A stretch of 64,000 nucleotides of DNA from Pseudomonas sp. 31-12 (GTDB taxonomy: Bacteria; Pseudomonadota; Gammaproteobacteria; Pseudomonadales; Pseudomonadaceae), in assembly GCF_003151075.1 (NCBI RefSeq), contig NZ_CP029482.1, forward strand, positions 2,852,001 to 2,916,000. Direction: 5' to 3'. The notes beneath the pieces are model-generated. The model saw only the letters and a program-made list of their open reading frames with translations, did not search any database and was not told where the DNA came from. Position numbers and translations under genes: made by a program. Of this stretch, positions 1 to 8,394 are shown piece after piece. Each line of letters opens with the position of its first letter. Position 1 is the first letter of the stretch.

Positions 1-533
1 ATGGCGACCCGTACCGCGAGCCAGGTGCAGATCAATAGAAGGGTCAGTTGCACCAATAGCACCATCGGCAACCAGGAGGACAACGGCATCACCGACGGCC
101 GGACATCGATGGTCAGCGGGCTGCCGTCGGCGAGTTTCAGATGGGCCTGGAAATGCTGCTGCGCGCCTTCGATGCGAGTGAAGGTGAGGGCATATTGCTC
201 GCCGACAGCGTCCTGGATGGACTGCACCGCGTCGTGGGCATCCTTGAGATTGATTGGCGTGCCTGGCAGGCCTTCGCCCAGCGAGTAGCGATAGGTGCGG
301 CGCTCGAAGCGGGGCACCCAATCAGCGCGCTCGGCGGCCGGCAAGCGGTCGAGGATCGAGACCGCGATCGACACGTCATTTTCCAGGTTGCCCAGCAGCA
401 TGGCTTCGGCGCTGCGATAACGCTCGTAGAACTGCACGCCGAACGACAGGCCATGGGCGACGATCAGGCCGGCCAGGAAAATCAGCGACAACCGGGACGC
501 CAGCGTACGCGGCCAATACAGGGCTAGCTTCAT
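1..533 (-). CDS. Sensor histidine kinase, N-terminal part (cut by window edge)
   Basis: The frame opens with ATG at 533 and runs out of the window, giving about 177 residues. It starts with a short cytoplasmic stretch and a first membrane helix (about residues 14-32, LSLIFLAGLIVAHG). A periplasmic domain of roughly 120 residues follows, then a second hydrophobic helix near residues 150-172. HAMP, HisKA and ATPase domains would lie outside the window. The start codon overlaps the stop of the response regulator by four bases (ATGA), so the two are translationally coupled. The topology and the regulator partner indicate an EnvZ-like inner-membrane kinase. The signal is unknown. Confidence 0.85.
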   Translation of the reverse strand, partial: MKLALYWPRTLASRLSLIFLAGLIVAHGLSFGVQFYERYRSAEAMLLGNLENDVSIAVSILDRLPAAERADWVPRFERRTYRYSLGEGLPGTPINLKDAHDAVQSIQDAVGEQYALTFTRIEGAQQHFQAHLKLADGSPLTIDVRPSVMPLSSWLPMVLLVQLTLLLICTWLAVRVA

Positions 534-1270
534 GATTCTGTGCCGAGCAATTCCACGGGGTAGGAGAAGACGTAGCCTTCGCTGCGCACGGTCTTGATGT
601 AGGTCGACTCCCGGGAGTCATCCATCAGCCGTTGGCGCAGGCGGCTCACCAGCAAGTCGATGGAACGGTCGAACAGGTCGGCGTCGCGGCCCTGGGTGAG
701 GTTGAGCAACTGGTCGCGACTGAGCACGCGCTGCGGGTGATCGAGGAACACCCGGAGCAAGCGGTATTCGGCGCCACTGAGCGCGACCATCGTGCCGTCT
801 TCGTCCAGCAGATGGCGGGCGGTGGTGTCCAGGCGCCAGCGGCCGAAACCCAGCAACCGGCCGCTTTCGGTGATCAGCAGGTTGGGCGGCAGCATCCGGG
901 TGCGGCGCAGCACGGCGTTGATCCGTGCCAACAGTTCGCGGGCGGCGAACGGTTTGGTCAGGTAGTCGTCGGCGCCCATTTCCAGGCCGAGGATGCGGTC
1001 GGTTTCGTCGTTGCGGGCGGTGAGCATCAGGATCGGCGTGGCCTTGTGCTTGCCCGAGCGCAGCTCGCGGCACAGCAGCAGGCCGTCATCGCCGGGCATC
1101 ATGATGTCGAGCACGATCAGGTCCACGGTGTTGGTTTCGAGAAAGCTGCGCATCTGCCGGCCGTCGGCGACCACCGTGGTGCGCAGGCCGTTCTTCTTCA
1201 GGTAATTACCGACCAGTTCGCGGATCTCGCGATCGTCGTCAACGATCAGGATGTGGTTCACGTGTTCCAT
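530..1270 (-). CDS. OmpR-family response regulator
   Basis: 246 residues, normal for the OmpR/PhoB class. The N-terminal receiver domain shows the acidic pocket D11-D12-D13, the phosphoacceptor D55 (VLDIMMPG), T84 and the conserved K106 (LTKPF). A C-terminal winged-helix DNA-binding domain (about 135-240) ends in the typical YIKTVRSEGYVF segment. It is the first gene of a pair with the downstream kinase, overlapping it by 4 bp. Repeated TGTATC elements upstream are candidate binding sites for autoregulation and for control of the divergent small-protein gene. The regulon cannot be told from sequence. Confidence 0.93.
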   Translation of the reverse strand: MEHVNHILIVDDDREIRELVGNYLKKNGLRTTVVADGRQMRSFLETNTVDLIVLDIMMPGDDGLLLCRELRSGKHKATPILMLTARNDETDRILGLEMGADDYLTKPFAARELLARINAVLRRTRMLPPNLLITESGRLLGFGRWRLDTTARHLLDEDGTMVALSGAEYRLLRVFLDHPQRVLSRDQLLNLTQGRDADLFDRSIDLLVSRLRQRLMDDSRESTYIKTVRSEGYVFSYPVELLGTES

Positions 1271-1336
1271 TGTTCAACCCTCTTGTTATTCGCACGTCGC
1301 GCATTCTAGGGAGCCGCATCGCGCCTGCCTGCCGGC

Positions 1337-1428
1337 CTTTGTATCTCACTGTATCTGGAGGCGACTTTGATACATGGGCATACAAGGCGGCTTTTTTCAG
1401 GTGTGGGTGTATCGAACTGTATCGGGTG
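1337..1428. promoter_or_regulatory. Candidate response-regulator operator: paired TGTATC direct repeats
   Basis: TGTATC occurs at 1340 and 1350, and again at 1408 and 1418. Both are pairs with an exact 10-bp period. An inverted copy (GATACA) lies at 1369-1374. Helically phased direct repeats are the usual target architecture of OmpR-type dimers. The repeats lie between the divergent response regulator and the DUF2790 gene. The role is inferred. Confidence 0.45.
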
Positions 1429-1563
1429 CGCTGTGTGACACCTTACACCTTGATAATCCCGGTTTTGCGACACATGGCAGATACCTCGGGCCGGTTAAAT
1501 GGGTTCCATCGAGGCAGGATGACTTGCCTCGCTCCACTGCCCATCGACTTAGAGGACATGATC

Positions 1564-1809
1564 ATGAATTGGAACAGATTGGTTGCCGCTGGCTTCTTTG
1601 CTGTCCTGAGCGTTGCGGCGTTTTCGGCGCATGCGGATGTTCAGGCTCGCAGCAGCCACCTGGACATCAAGAAGGTGATTTCAACTGTAGAAGATGGCGG
1701 GGCGAATTGCGGGATTGTGAATGCGCGGATGACGTATCTGGATTCGAGCGGTACGCAGAAGGTGCTGGATTACAGCAAGTTCGCGGCGTGTGGCAATCAG
1801 GGCGGTTGA
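1564..1809 (+). CDS. Small exported DUF2790-family protein
   Basis: 81 residues beginning MNWNRLVAAGFF, with a Sec signal peptide and a probable cleavage after AHA (about residue 22). The mature part has the Pseudomonas DUF2790 look: an IxKVIS segment, a Cys, a V-x-A-x-M-T-Y-LDSSG stretch and a second Cys near the C terminus. The ATG at 1564 is preferred over the one at 1558 because AGAGG at 1551-1555 is 8 bp from it and only 2 bp from the other. It stands alone, divergent from the two-component operon, with repeated TGTATC elements between, so it is probably a target of that system. Function of the family is unknown to me. Confidence 0.75.
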   Translation: MNWNRLVAAGFFAVLSVAAFSAHADVQARSSHLDIKKVISTVEDGGANCGIVNARMTYLDSSGTQKVLDYSKFAACGNQGG

Positions 1810-1859
1810 CCTTGGCGGCCTTCGGGCCGACCAGGTTTCCCCCAGGTGTACAGACATTC

Positions 1860-2023
1860 CCTGTGGGAGCTGGCTTGCCTGCGATGGCGGCCTGAAAGCC
1901 GACCAATTTCTAGCGGATGTACACCAAACCTTGTGGGAACGGGCTTGCTCGCGAAGGCGGTGTGCCATTCAACATTAATGTTGGTTGACACTCCACCATC
2001 GTAAGCAGGCTCGCTCCTACAAG
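1860..2023. repeat. REP-type repeats (GTGGGAGC...GCTTGC class), three units
   Basis: Three diverged copies of the Pseudomonas REP unit are seen: direct copies near 1861-1890 and 1931-1960 and an inverted copy near 1996-2023. The last two form a palindromic pair around a central segment. They fill the gap between the DUF2790 gene and the 3' end of ppnN. Confidence 0.75.
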
Positions 2024-2052
2024 GGTATTGGGTGTTTGTCAGACGCCATTTA

Positions 2053-3426
2053 TCACGCAACCACCCGGTAACACGGAACATAAGCCGCGCCACCCGGCAG
2101 TTTCATCCGATGCTGCGCAACAAACGCCTTGAGCAGTTGATCAAGCGGATGCATGACCGCCGCATCGCCACGGATCTGATACGGCCCGTGTTCTTCGATC
2201 AGGCGGATACCCTTGTCCTTGACGTTGCCGGCGACGATGCCGGAGAACGCGCGGCGCAGGTTGGCGGCCAGTTCGTGAGGGGGCAGGTCGCGGCTGAGTT
2301 TCAGGTTGGCCATGTTTTCGTGGGTCGGGTCGAACGGGCGCTGGAAGCCTTCGTCGATTTTCAGCAGCCAGTTGAAATGGAACGCGTCATTGCGCTCGCG
2401 GCGGAACTGTTTGACCGCCTTGAGGCCTTGGGTCATGTGGCGCGCGACTTCAGCCGGGTCATCGATGATGATTTCGTAGTGTTGTTTGGCGGCGTCACCC
2501 AGTGTCGCGCCGACGAACGCGTCCAGTTGTTCCAGATACGGCGCCGCATGTTTCGGCCCGGTGAGGACGACCGGGAAGGGCACGCCGGCGTTGTCCGGGT
2601 GCATCAGGATGCCGAGCAGGTACAGGAACTCTTCGGCCGTGCCGGCGCCGCCCGGGAAAATGATGATGCCGTGGCCCACGCGCACGAAGGCTTCCAGACG
2701 TTTTTCGATGTCTGGCAGGATCACCAGTTCGTTGACGATCGGGTTCGGCGCTTCGGCGGCGATGATGCCGGGCTCGGTCAGGCCGAGGTAGCGGCCACCG
2801 TGGATACGCTGTTTGGCGTGGGCGATGGTCGCGCCTTTCATCGGGCCTTTCATCACGCCAGGGCCGCAACCGGTGCAGATGTCGAGGCTGCGCAGGCCCA
2901 GTTCGTGGCCGACTTTCTTGGTGTATTTGTATTCTTCAGTGTTGATCGAGTGGCCGCCCCAACACACCACGATCTTCGGTTCGACGCCGGGGCGCAGGGT
3001 GCGGGCGTTGCGCAGCAGGTGGAAGACGTAGTCGCTGATGCCTTGGGAGGTGCTCAGGTCGATGCGCTGGGCGTCGAGTTCGTTTTCGGTGTAGACGATG
3101 TCACGCAGGGCGCTGAACAGCATTTCCCGGGTGCTGGCGATCATTTCGCCGTCGACGAAGGCGTCGGCCGGGGCGTTCAGCAGTTCCAGGCGCACGCCTC
3201 GGTCCTGCTGATGGATGCGGATTTCGAAGTCTTTATAGGCTTCGAGGATGGTCTTGGCGTTATCAACATGGGCGCCGGTATTGAGGATGGCCAGGGCGCA
3301 CTGGCGAAATAGGGTGTAGGTGCTGCCGGATCCGGCTTCGCTCAGTTGCTGTACTTCACGTTGAGAAAGGGTTTCCAGGCTGCCTTTAGGGCTGACGGAG
3401 GCGTTGATTACTTGTCGTTGGGTCAT
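2053..3426 (-). CDS. ppnN: Pyrimidine/purine-5'-nucleotide nucleosidase (LOG family, PpnN/YgdH)
   Basis: 457 residues, close to the 454 of E. coli PpnN and far longer than plant-type LOG proteins. The central LOG (Rossmann-like) domain carries the signature PGGAGTAEE together with the upstream GCGPGVMKGPMKGA segment, which bind and hydrolyse the N-glycosidic bond of nucleoside monophosphates. N- and C-terminal extensions are typical of the PpnN subfamily, where in E. coli they bind (p)ppGpp. It is a cytoplasmic nucleotide-salvage enzyme. It appears monocistronic, flanked by a REP region and a divergent DUF3087 gene. Confidence 0.93.
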   Translation of the reverse strand: MTQRQVINASVSPKGSLETLSQREVQQLSEAGSGSTYTLFRQCALAILNTGAHVDNAKTILEAYKDFEIRIHQQDRGVRLELLNAPADAFVDGEMIASTREMLFSALRDIVYTENELDAQRIDLSTSQGISDYVFHLLRNARTLRPGVEPKIVVCWGGHSINTEEYKYTKKVGHELGLRSLDICTGCGPGVMKGPMKGATIAHAKQRIHGGRYLGLTEPGIIAAEAPNPIVNELVILPDIEKRLEAFVRVGHGIIIFPGGAGTAEEFLYLLGILMHPDNAGVPFPVVLTGPKHAAPYLEQLDAFVGATLGDAAKQHYEIIIDDPAEVARHMTQGLKAVKQFRRERNDAFHFNWLLKIDEGFQRPFDPTHENMANLKLSRDLPPHELAANLRRAFSGIVAGNVKDKGIRLIEEHGPYQIRGDAAVMHPLDQLLKAFVAQHRMKLPGGAAYVPCYRVVA

Positions 3427-3652
3427 TCAATGATCCTTAAAACGATGCCGTTCATACCCGCAAATGGCATCCGAATAGTATGTATCCATGAAAGAAGATG
3501 GCACGAACTGCGCGGTATCGCCATGTTCCCCGATTGACGATGAAAAGATGAAGAGGCGCCCAGCATAGCTAAATCCTGCGCAGGGGCGATAATGCCCCGC
3601 AGTCTTTTTGCTCACCGAGCCTTTTACCATTGATGCAAGGAACCCCGTCACG

Positions 3653-4180
3653 ATGTTCGAAATCCAGCCGATGAACGCCGAACGCTTTCGACAACAGACG
3701 CGACGCAGTACGGTGATTATTGCCCTGATTTTCCTGGCCCTGGCGATGGTGCTGTCCACCACGGCGGTGGCGTTGTTCGGTGAACCCGGGGGCGACAATC
3801 TGCGGTTTAACGTCGGCGGCGTGTTTGTCGCGGTGTTGGCGATGGTGGCGCTGATGCGCGGCACGTTCTGGTCTCAGGCGTGGATGGCGCCGGCGGTGTA
3901 TGGCTGGCAGCTCAAGCGCAGCCTGATGAGCATCACCAATGTGATGCATCAGTTGACGGCGGCGGTAGAGGCGGGTGATCCGACGGCCATGAAACTGCTG
4001 CGTTTCTACCACCTTGGCTTGAGCCAGATGCACGAACTGGATGGCAATTCCAGCGATCATGGCCAGTTGAGCCGGGAAATGGAGCAACACAAGGCGCGGA
4101 TGGAAGCGCTGGGCCTCGACACCGAACAGACGCAGTTGAATCCCGCCTGGCTTGAAGCGGTCAAGCAGACGTCGAATTAA
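3653..4180 (+). CDS. DUF3087-family inner-membrane protein
   Basis: 175 residues from the ATG at 3653, with AAGGA upstream at 3637-3641; the longer frame from 3608 lacks support. Two hydrophobic helices lie near residues 20-42 and 50-70, joined by a short loop. A hydrophilic, charged C-terminal half (about 75-175) follows, ending in a predicted helical tail. This arrangement matches the Pseudomonas DUF3087 family, whose biochemical role is not known to me. It stands alone between ppnN and a diguanylate cyclase gene. Confidence 0.75.
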   Translation: MFEIQPMNAERFRQQTRRSTVIIALIFLALAMVLSTTAVALFGEPGGDNLRFNVGGVFVAVLAMVALMRGTFWSQAWMAPAVYGWQLKRSLMSITNVMHQLTAAVEAGDPTAMKLLRFYHLGLSQMHELDGNSSDHGQLSREMEQHKARMEALGLDTEQTQLNPAWLEAVKQTSN

Positions 4181-4334
4181 AATCCGTGGTGTGGCTCATC
4201 ACCCCGACATAAACCCTTCACAACGCTAACAGATCGCCTATCTTGTTTCTGATGGGGCACCGCGATCCACAACTGGATGGGGCTAAAAGGGCGAACGGGA
4301 AAAGTCGCCATGTCATAACGATTCAGGGAGCGTC

Positions 4335-5912
4335 ATGGGACATCCGTCCATCAACGACCGAATTGAACACACCCGGCCCACCGTGCCTTGGGAGCCCGAA
4401 CCGATTGAGTCCCGGGTCAGGGTTCGCTATGCGGTTGTCCTGCTGGTGGCGGTGTGTCTGTCGTTAACGACCATTGTGATCTGGGAAGCCTGGAGCTCAC
4501 GTCAGTACCATTTGCATGACAAAGAAGTGGCGATGTCCAACCTGGCCCAGACCTTGGCATCGCAAGCGCAATCGTCGATCAAGCAGGCCGATACGCTGCT
4601 GTTTACCTTGGTGGACCGCATCGAAAACGAGGGCTTGAACCCGGTGCAGTTGCCCAGATTCAGACGTTTGCTCGCCACCCAGCGCAGTGAGCTGGCCCAG
4701 CTCCATGGCTTGTTCGTATTTGACGAAAAAGGCGGGTGGATCGCCAATTCCAACGGCGCGGATATGCCCGGTGCGAACAATTCCGACCGTGAATATTTCA
4801 TTTACCATCGTGATCATCCTGACCGAGGCCCCCATATCGGTCCGTCGATCAAGAGTCGCTCGACCAGCGAATGGATCATGACCGTGTCACGCAGGATCAA
4901 CCACCCGGATGGCAGTTTCGCCGGTGTGGCGCTGGCAACGATCTACCTCAACCATTTCCTCGGGCTGTACGACAGCATCGACATGGGCAAGAACGGCGTG
5001 ATCAACCTGATCGCCGACGACGCCAGCATCGTCGTTCGCCGACCATTCAACGAAGCAGAAGTGGGCACCAGCGTCGCCAAGGGGCCGCTGTTCATGCAGC
5101 TGTTGCCCAAGGGCAATTCCGGCACAGCCACCGTCCAGTCTTATGTGGATGGTGTCGAGCGCGTGGTCGGGTTCCGAAGAGTCGATGGTTATCCGCTGAT
5201 CGTCTTCGCCGGCCTGGACAAGCAAGACGTCCTGGCCGGTTGGCGCGAGGAGTCAATCCTCAGCGCCGGCATCGTGCTATTGCTGCTGGTGTTCCTGGGA
5301 GGGCTCGGTTATCGCCTGATTCGCTTCATGAAGCAGCAGAATCACATTCAAAGCGTATTGCTCGATGCCCAAGAGAAGCTCATCGAGGTCAACCGCAGCC
5401 TTGAATTGCTGGCGCTCGAAGACGCACTGACCGGGCTTTCCAACCGGCGTCAGTTCGATCTGTTTATTCTCGCGGAAATGGGCCGTGCCCGGCGCACGGT
5501 GACTCACCTCGCCATGCTGATGATCGATGTCGATCACTTCAAGAGCTTCAACGATCGATACGGGCACGTGGCAGGCGATGAGTGCCTGCGCAAAATCAGC
5601 GCGATCATCAAGGACAACATAAAGCGCCCCGGCGATCTGGCCGCCCGCTATGGCGGCGAGGAGTTTACGGTGGTGCTGCCCGGCACCGATTATGTGGGGG
5701 CGTTCCTGGTCGCTGAAAAAATCCGCCGCGCGGTCCAGCAGGCCGGTATCGAACACAGCGAATGCCCGGAAGGGACGGTGACCGTCAGTGTCGGGGTGTG
5801 CGCCTACAACCCGTCCTCCCAGGATCAGCCCGACGACCTGGTCAGCGCTGCGGACAAGGCCTTGTATGTGGCCAAGGCCAGTGGGCGGAACATGAGCGTC
5901 ATTGCCAACTGA
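4335..5912 (+). CDS. Membrane diguanylate cyclase with periplasmic Cache-like sensor
   Basis: 525 residues. A first membrane helix (about 35-58) is followed by a periplasmic region of about 250 residues of double-Cache type, a second helix (about 311-332), a short linker and a GGDEF domain (about 360-522). The active-site loop reads GGEEF, an active variant. The product-inhibition site RPGD sits exactly five residues upstream, so allosteric feedback by c-di-GMP is expected. The role is synthesis of c-di-GMP from two GTP in response to an external small-molecule ligand. A GGGAG ribosome site precedes ATG 4335. No linked effector is visible. Confidence 0.9.
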   Translation: MGHPSINDRIEHTRPTVPWEPEPIESRVRVRYAVVLLVAVCLSLTTIVIWEAWSSRQYHLHDKEVAMSNLAQTLASQAQSSIKQADTLLFTLVDRIENEGLNPVQLPRFRRLLATQRSELAQLHGLFVFDEKGGWIANSNGADMPGANNSDREYFIYHRDHPDRGPHIGPSIKSRSTSEWIMTVSRRINHPDGSFAGVALATIYLNHFLGLYDSIDMGKNGVINLIADDASIVVRRPFNEAEVGTSVAKGPLFMQLLPKGNSGTATVQSYVDGVERVVGFRRVDGYPLIVFAGLDKQDVLAGWREESILSAGIVLLLLVFLGGLGYRLIRFMKQQNHIQSVLLDAQEKLIEVNRSLELLALEDALTGLSNRRQFDLFILAEMGRARRTVTHLAMLMIDVDHFKSFNDRYGHVAGDECLRKISAIIKDNIKRPGDLAARYGGEEFTVVLPGTDYVGAFLVAEKIRRAVQQAGIEHSECPEGTVTVSVGVCAYNPSSQDQPDDLVSAADKALYVAKASGRNMSVIAN

Positions 5913-5961
5913 ATTCAAACGAAGCGATCACTACTTTTTCTCTCTGTTCTCGGCGGGTGTT

Positions 5962-6336
5962 TCAGGCGGCTCGGCGTAACTTCCACAACCTGATCAGCCG
6001 AAGATAGACCACGACGTTGATCGCCAGCACCACACTGCCCAGCGCCAGTTGAATCGCGGGTGTCAGCCCGGCCGGGTAGATGACCGGCCACACGTAATGT
6101 TCAATGAAACCACCGCCGTAACCGGTTTGCCCGGCGGCCTGGCGCATGAGGTTTTCCCATTGCGTCAGCGGGCATGGCAGGTGAAAAACCTCCACACTCA
6201 CGCCCCACACAGCCGCGGGCAGGTGCCACCAGATCAGGGGGCGCCATTTGAGCACCAGCAGCCCGCCGAACAGCACGAACAGAATGAACAGCAAGTGAAA
6301 CAGCACCAGCCCATCGGCTGCGATCCGGTAAAGCAT
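5962..6336 (-). CDS. DUF2784-family membrane protein
   Basis: 124 residues, MLYRIAADGLVLFHLLFILF..., with three to four hydrophobic segments (about 8-28, 35-48, 95-118). The conserved FHLPCPLTQWEN motif and a YGGGFIEHYVWPVIYP segment are features I associate with the DUF2784 family of integral membrane proteins. No enzymatic residues are obvious. It lies convergent to the diguanylate cyclase and divergent from azlC, apparently as a single gene. Function unknown. Confidence 0.8.
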   Translation of the reverse strand: MLYRIAADGLVLFHLLFILFVLFGGLLVLKWRPLIWWHLPAAVWGVSVEVFHLPCPLTQWENLMRQAAGQTGYGGGFIEHYVWPVIYPAGLTPAIQLALGSVVLAINVVVYLRLIRLWKLRRAA

Positions 6337-6504
6337 GTCGACTCCCTGACGCGTTAGGCGAATGGCTCCATGGTACTCGCGTTCTCTTCATTACAGCGGT
6401 TCAGCGCCATTCGGCAGGCGTTGCCCGCAAGTGCGCAAGATTGTTCAAGCCATCGACCGCAACTGCTGGCACAGTCTGGCGTCTTTCCCTGGTTGTAGAG
6501 CGTT

Positions 6505-7203
6505 ATGTCGAACTCACTCATGCCGCGCAGTGCCTTTCTTCGCGGCGCCGTAGCGATCATGCCGTTGTCCCTGGCGACTGCGCCCTGGGGGTTGCTGGCC
6601 GGGTCCATGGCCATCGAGGCCAATCTCACGCCGCTGCAAGGTCAGGGCTTGTCGAGCATCGTGTTTGCCGGTGCAGCGCAACTGGTGGCCATCGGCATGC
6701 TCAAGGGCGGTGCCGGGATCTTTTCGATTCTGCTGACCACGCTGCTGCTGACCTCGCAGCATTTGCTGTACGGGATGAGCATGCGTTCGGTGATTTCACC
6801 GCTGCCGGGCCGTTGGCGTGTGGGGCTGGGCTTTTTGCTCACTGATGAGCTGTTCGCCCTGACCAGCCAGCATGACAAGCAGCAGTTCAATCGCTGGTAT
6901 GCCCTGGGCGTGGGCCTGACGTTCTACATCGCCTGGAACCTGTTCACGCTCGCGGGCATCGTCCTGGGCAGCAGCATTCCCGGACTCGAACACCTGGGGC
7001 TGGACTTTTCCATTGCCGCGACTTTTATCGCCCTGATCACCCCGGTGGTGCGCAGCGTTCCCACGGTGGTCTGCGTCGCGGTTTCGCTGTTTTGTTCAGT
7101 GCTGTTCAGCTACTGGCAATGGGGCTCGGCGCTGGTGCTGTCGGGGTTGGCGGGCATGACTGCAGGTTTCATCTGCAACAAACTCTACATGGGGCGCACA
7201 TGA
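6505..7203 (+). CDS. azlC: AzlC-family branched-chain amino acid exporter, large subunit
   Basis: 232 residues with multiple hydrophobic helices. The N-terminal pattern, MPLSLATAPWGLLAG followed by FAGAAQLVAIGML, is characteristic of AzlC/YgaZ proteins. These work with a small AzlD/YgaH partner to export branched-chain amino acids (valine in E. coli YgaZH). The stop overlaps the next start (ATGA at 7200-7203), giving the classical azlCD pair. The ribosome site is weak. Substrate is inferred from the family only. Confidence 0.88.
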   Translation: MSNSLMPRSAFLRGAVAIMPLSLATAPWGLLAGSMAIEANLTPLQGQGLSSIVFAGAAQLVAIGMLKGGAGIFSILLTTLLLTSQHLLYGMSMRSVISPLPGRWRVGLGFLLTDELFALTSQHDKQQFNRWYALGVGLTFYIAWNLFTLAGIVLGSSIPGLEHLGLDFSIAATFIALITPVVRSVPTVVCVAVSLFCSVLFSYWQWGSALVLSGLAGMTAGFICNKLYMGRT

Positions 7204-7514
7204 TGGTCTGGGCTGTGATTATCGGGATGGGCGTGCTCGTCTTTCTGAACCGCTACGTGTTCCTCGAACCTCGACTGCCGCTGCGCCTGAGCAGCAATGC
7301 CCGGCAGTTCCTCGGTTTTGCCGTGCCGGGGATGTTGACCGCGATCTGCGGACCGATCGTGTTCATGCCGGACAAACAGCTGAATCTGCAGTGGGACAAT
7401 CCGTACCTGATCAGTTCGCTGGTGGCGGTGGGGTTGGTGCTGTACACCCGCAATACTTTGCTCAGCATGTTGTTGAGCATGGGGTTTTTCTTTTTGCTGC
7501 GTTGGTGGCTTTGA
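7200..7514 (+). CDS. azlD: AzlD-family small permease subunit
   Basis: 104 residues, nearly all hydrophobic, with four predicted helices. It shows the family-typical start and an RNTLLSMLLSMG segment near the C terminus. It overlaps azlC by four bases, implying coupled translation and a two-subunit transporter in the inner membrane. The ATG at 7203 is an equally possible start, one codon later. Confidence 0.85.
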   Translation: MMVWAVIIGMGVLVFLNRYVFLEPRLPLRLSSNARQFLGFAVPGMLTAICGPIVFMPDKQLNLQWDNPYLISSLVAVGLVLYTRNTLLSMLLSMGFFFLLRWWL

Positions 7515-7574
7515 GTCGGGCTTTGGAAATTGTTCTACGCTTAAAGGGGTAATCCTTCAGGAAGAGAGGTGAGC

Positions 7575-7730
7575 ATGGCTAACGAAACCAAGGGTACGGA
7601 TCTGGATGAAGAAGAGGATGACCCCACGGAGGAAGAACTCGAGCGGCAGAGGCGTTCAAGCCAGACCTGGAAACATGACGACAGTCGAGAGCTGTCAGAC
7701 CGTGACGAAGAGCGTCCACTGAAGCCTTGA
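7575..7730 (+). CDS. Small acidic conserved hypothetical protein
   Basis: 51 residues (MANETKGTDLDEEEDD...), strongly acidic in the first half and rich in Arg, Asp and Glu later, with no hydrophobic core, so probably disordered. GAGAGGTGAG immediately upstream is a good ribosome site. It follows azlD by 60 bp on the same strand. No domain recognised. Confidence 0.55.
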   Translation: MANETKGTDLDEEEDDPTEEELERQRRSSQTWKHDDSRELSDRDEERPLKP

Positions 7731-7803
7731 GCGGTCAGCACAAACCAAAAGCTCGCGATCAAGCGCAATGTTGTTCACTCAATCTTCAATCGAGCAAGAA
7801 ACC

Positions 7804-7915
7804 TGTGGCGAGGGAGCTTGCTCCCGCTTGAGTGCGCAGCACTCACAACAATCGGCATGGTTATCACATTTTGGGGCCGCTACGCAGCCCAGCGGGAGCA
7901 AGCTCCCTCGCCACA
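7804..7915. repeat. REPIN-like palindrome, class A (GTGGCGAGGGAGCTTGCTCCC)
   Basis: TGTGGCGAGGGAGCTTGCTC at the left end is mirrored by its reverse complement, which ends at 7915. A diverged middle contains TTTTGGGGCCGCT. Near-identical elements occur at 15714-15845, 30188-30301 and 62341-62473. Confidence 0.85.
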
Positions 7916-7985
7916 AAGACAGGCGTGCCTGAAGTACTGTGATGAGTGAACAGCGCTGCGCAATCAAGCGCAGCGGATGAAGGGG

Positions 7986-8213
7986 TCAGATCGCCTCATT
8001 CCAGCGTATCTGCGTGATGCCCAATTGTTGAGCGCTCAAGCGCGCCGCTTCGAGAGAGGCATGTGCGGCGATCTTTCGCTCGGATTGCGGAAAGGCATGC
8101 GCGGAGGCCGAATGAATCGCGTCCACGTCGGAGAACTGTTCAGCCAGTTTGAAAAAGTGCTGACGAACGCCGTCGAGCAAATAATGCACGGCATAGGGAA
8201 CGAGTTCGCTCAT
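7986..8213 (-). CDS. Small hypothetical protein (DUF6555-like pattern)
   Basis: 75 residues starting MSELVPYAVHYLLDG. The ATG at 8213 is preceded by an excellent AAGGAGGA ribosome site, which decides this start over longer frames. Its pattern is Y-x-V-x-Y in a first strand, an Ala/His-rich middle, and a GITQIRWNE ending. This resembles the protein at 22455-22685 (ending GLIQVNWEE) and fits small Pseudomonas DUF6555-like proteins, though the family name is tentative. No signal peptide or membrane segment. Function unknown. Confidence 0.6.
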   Translation of the reverse strand: MSELVPYAVHYLLDGVRQHFFKLAEQFSDVDAIHSASAHAFPQSERKIAAHASLEAARLSAQQLGITQIRWNEAI

Positions 8214-8307
8214 GTATTCCTCCTTAACTGCGCAGGGCTTTGGTTCAGTCTTCGAATGGGTCATTGAAAAAGTCTGCGGTGTCATCCTTGCGCAGATAAT
8301 GAGGGTT

Positions 8308-8336
8308 GAAAAAAAGAGGCCCGGTGGCCTCTTCTT
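8308..8336 (-). terminator. Rho-independent terminator
   Basis: Read on the minus strand, AAGAGGC, a 6-nt loop and GCCTCTT are followed directly by a run of T. It lies just downstream of the minus-strand gene at 8395-8682 and supports that gene being transcribed. Confidence 0.75.
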
Positions 8337-8394
8337 CAGAGTGCAAGGGTTTCCGGTTCGTTCAGTCGTGAGTTGAACTGAACCGCGCATCACT

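Noticed and set aside
2032..3312. Long plus-strand frame (426 codons) antisense to ppnN
   Set aside because: Mirror of a high-GC coding gene; composition unnatural (repeated Val/Asp/Gly, Glu/Gln runs) and no ribosome site. ppnN has a full family match.
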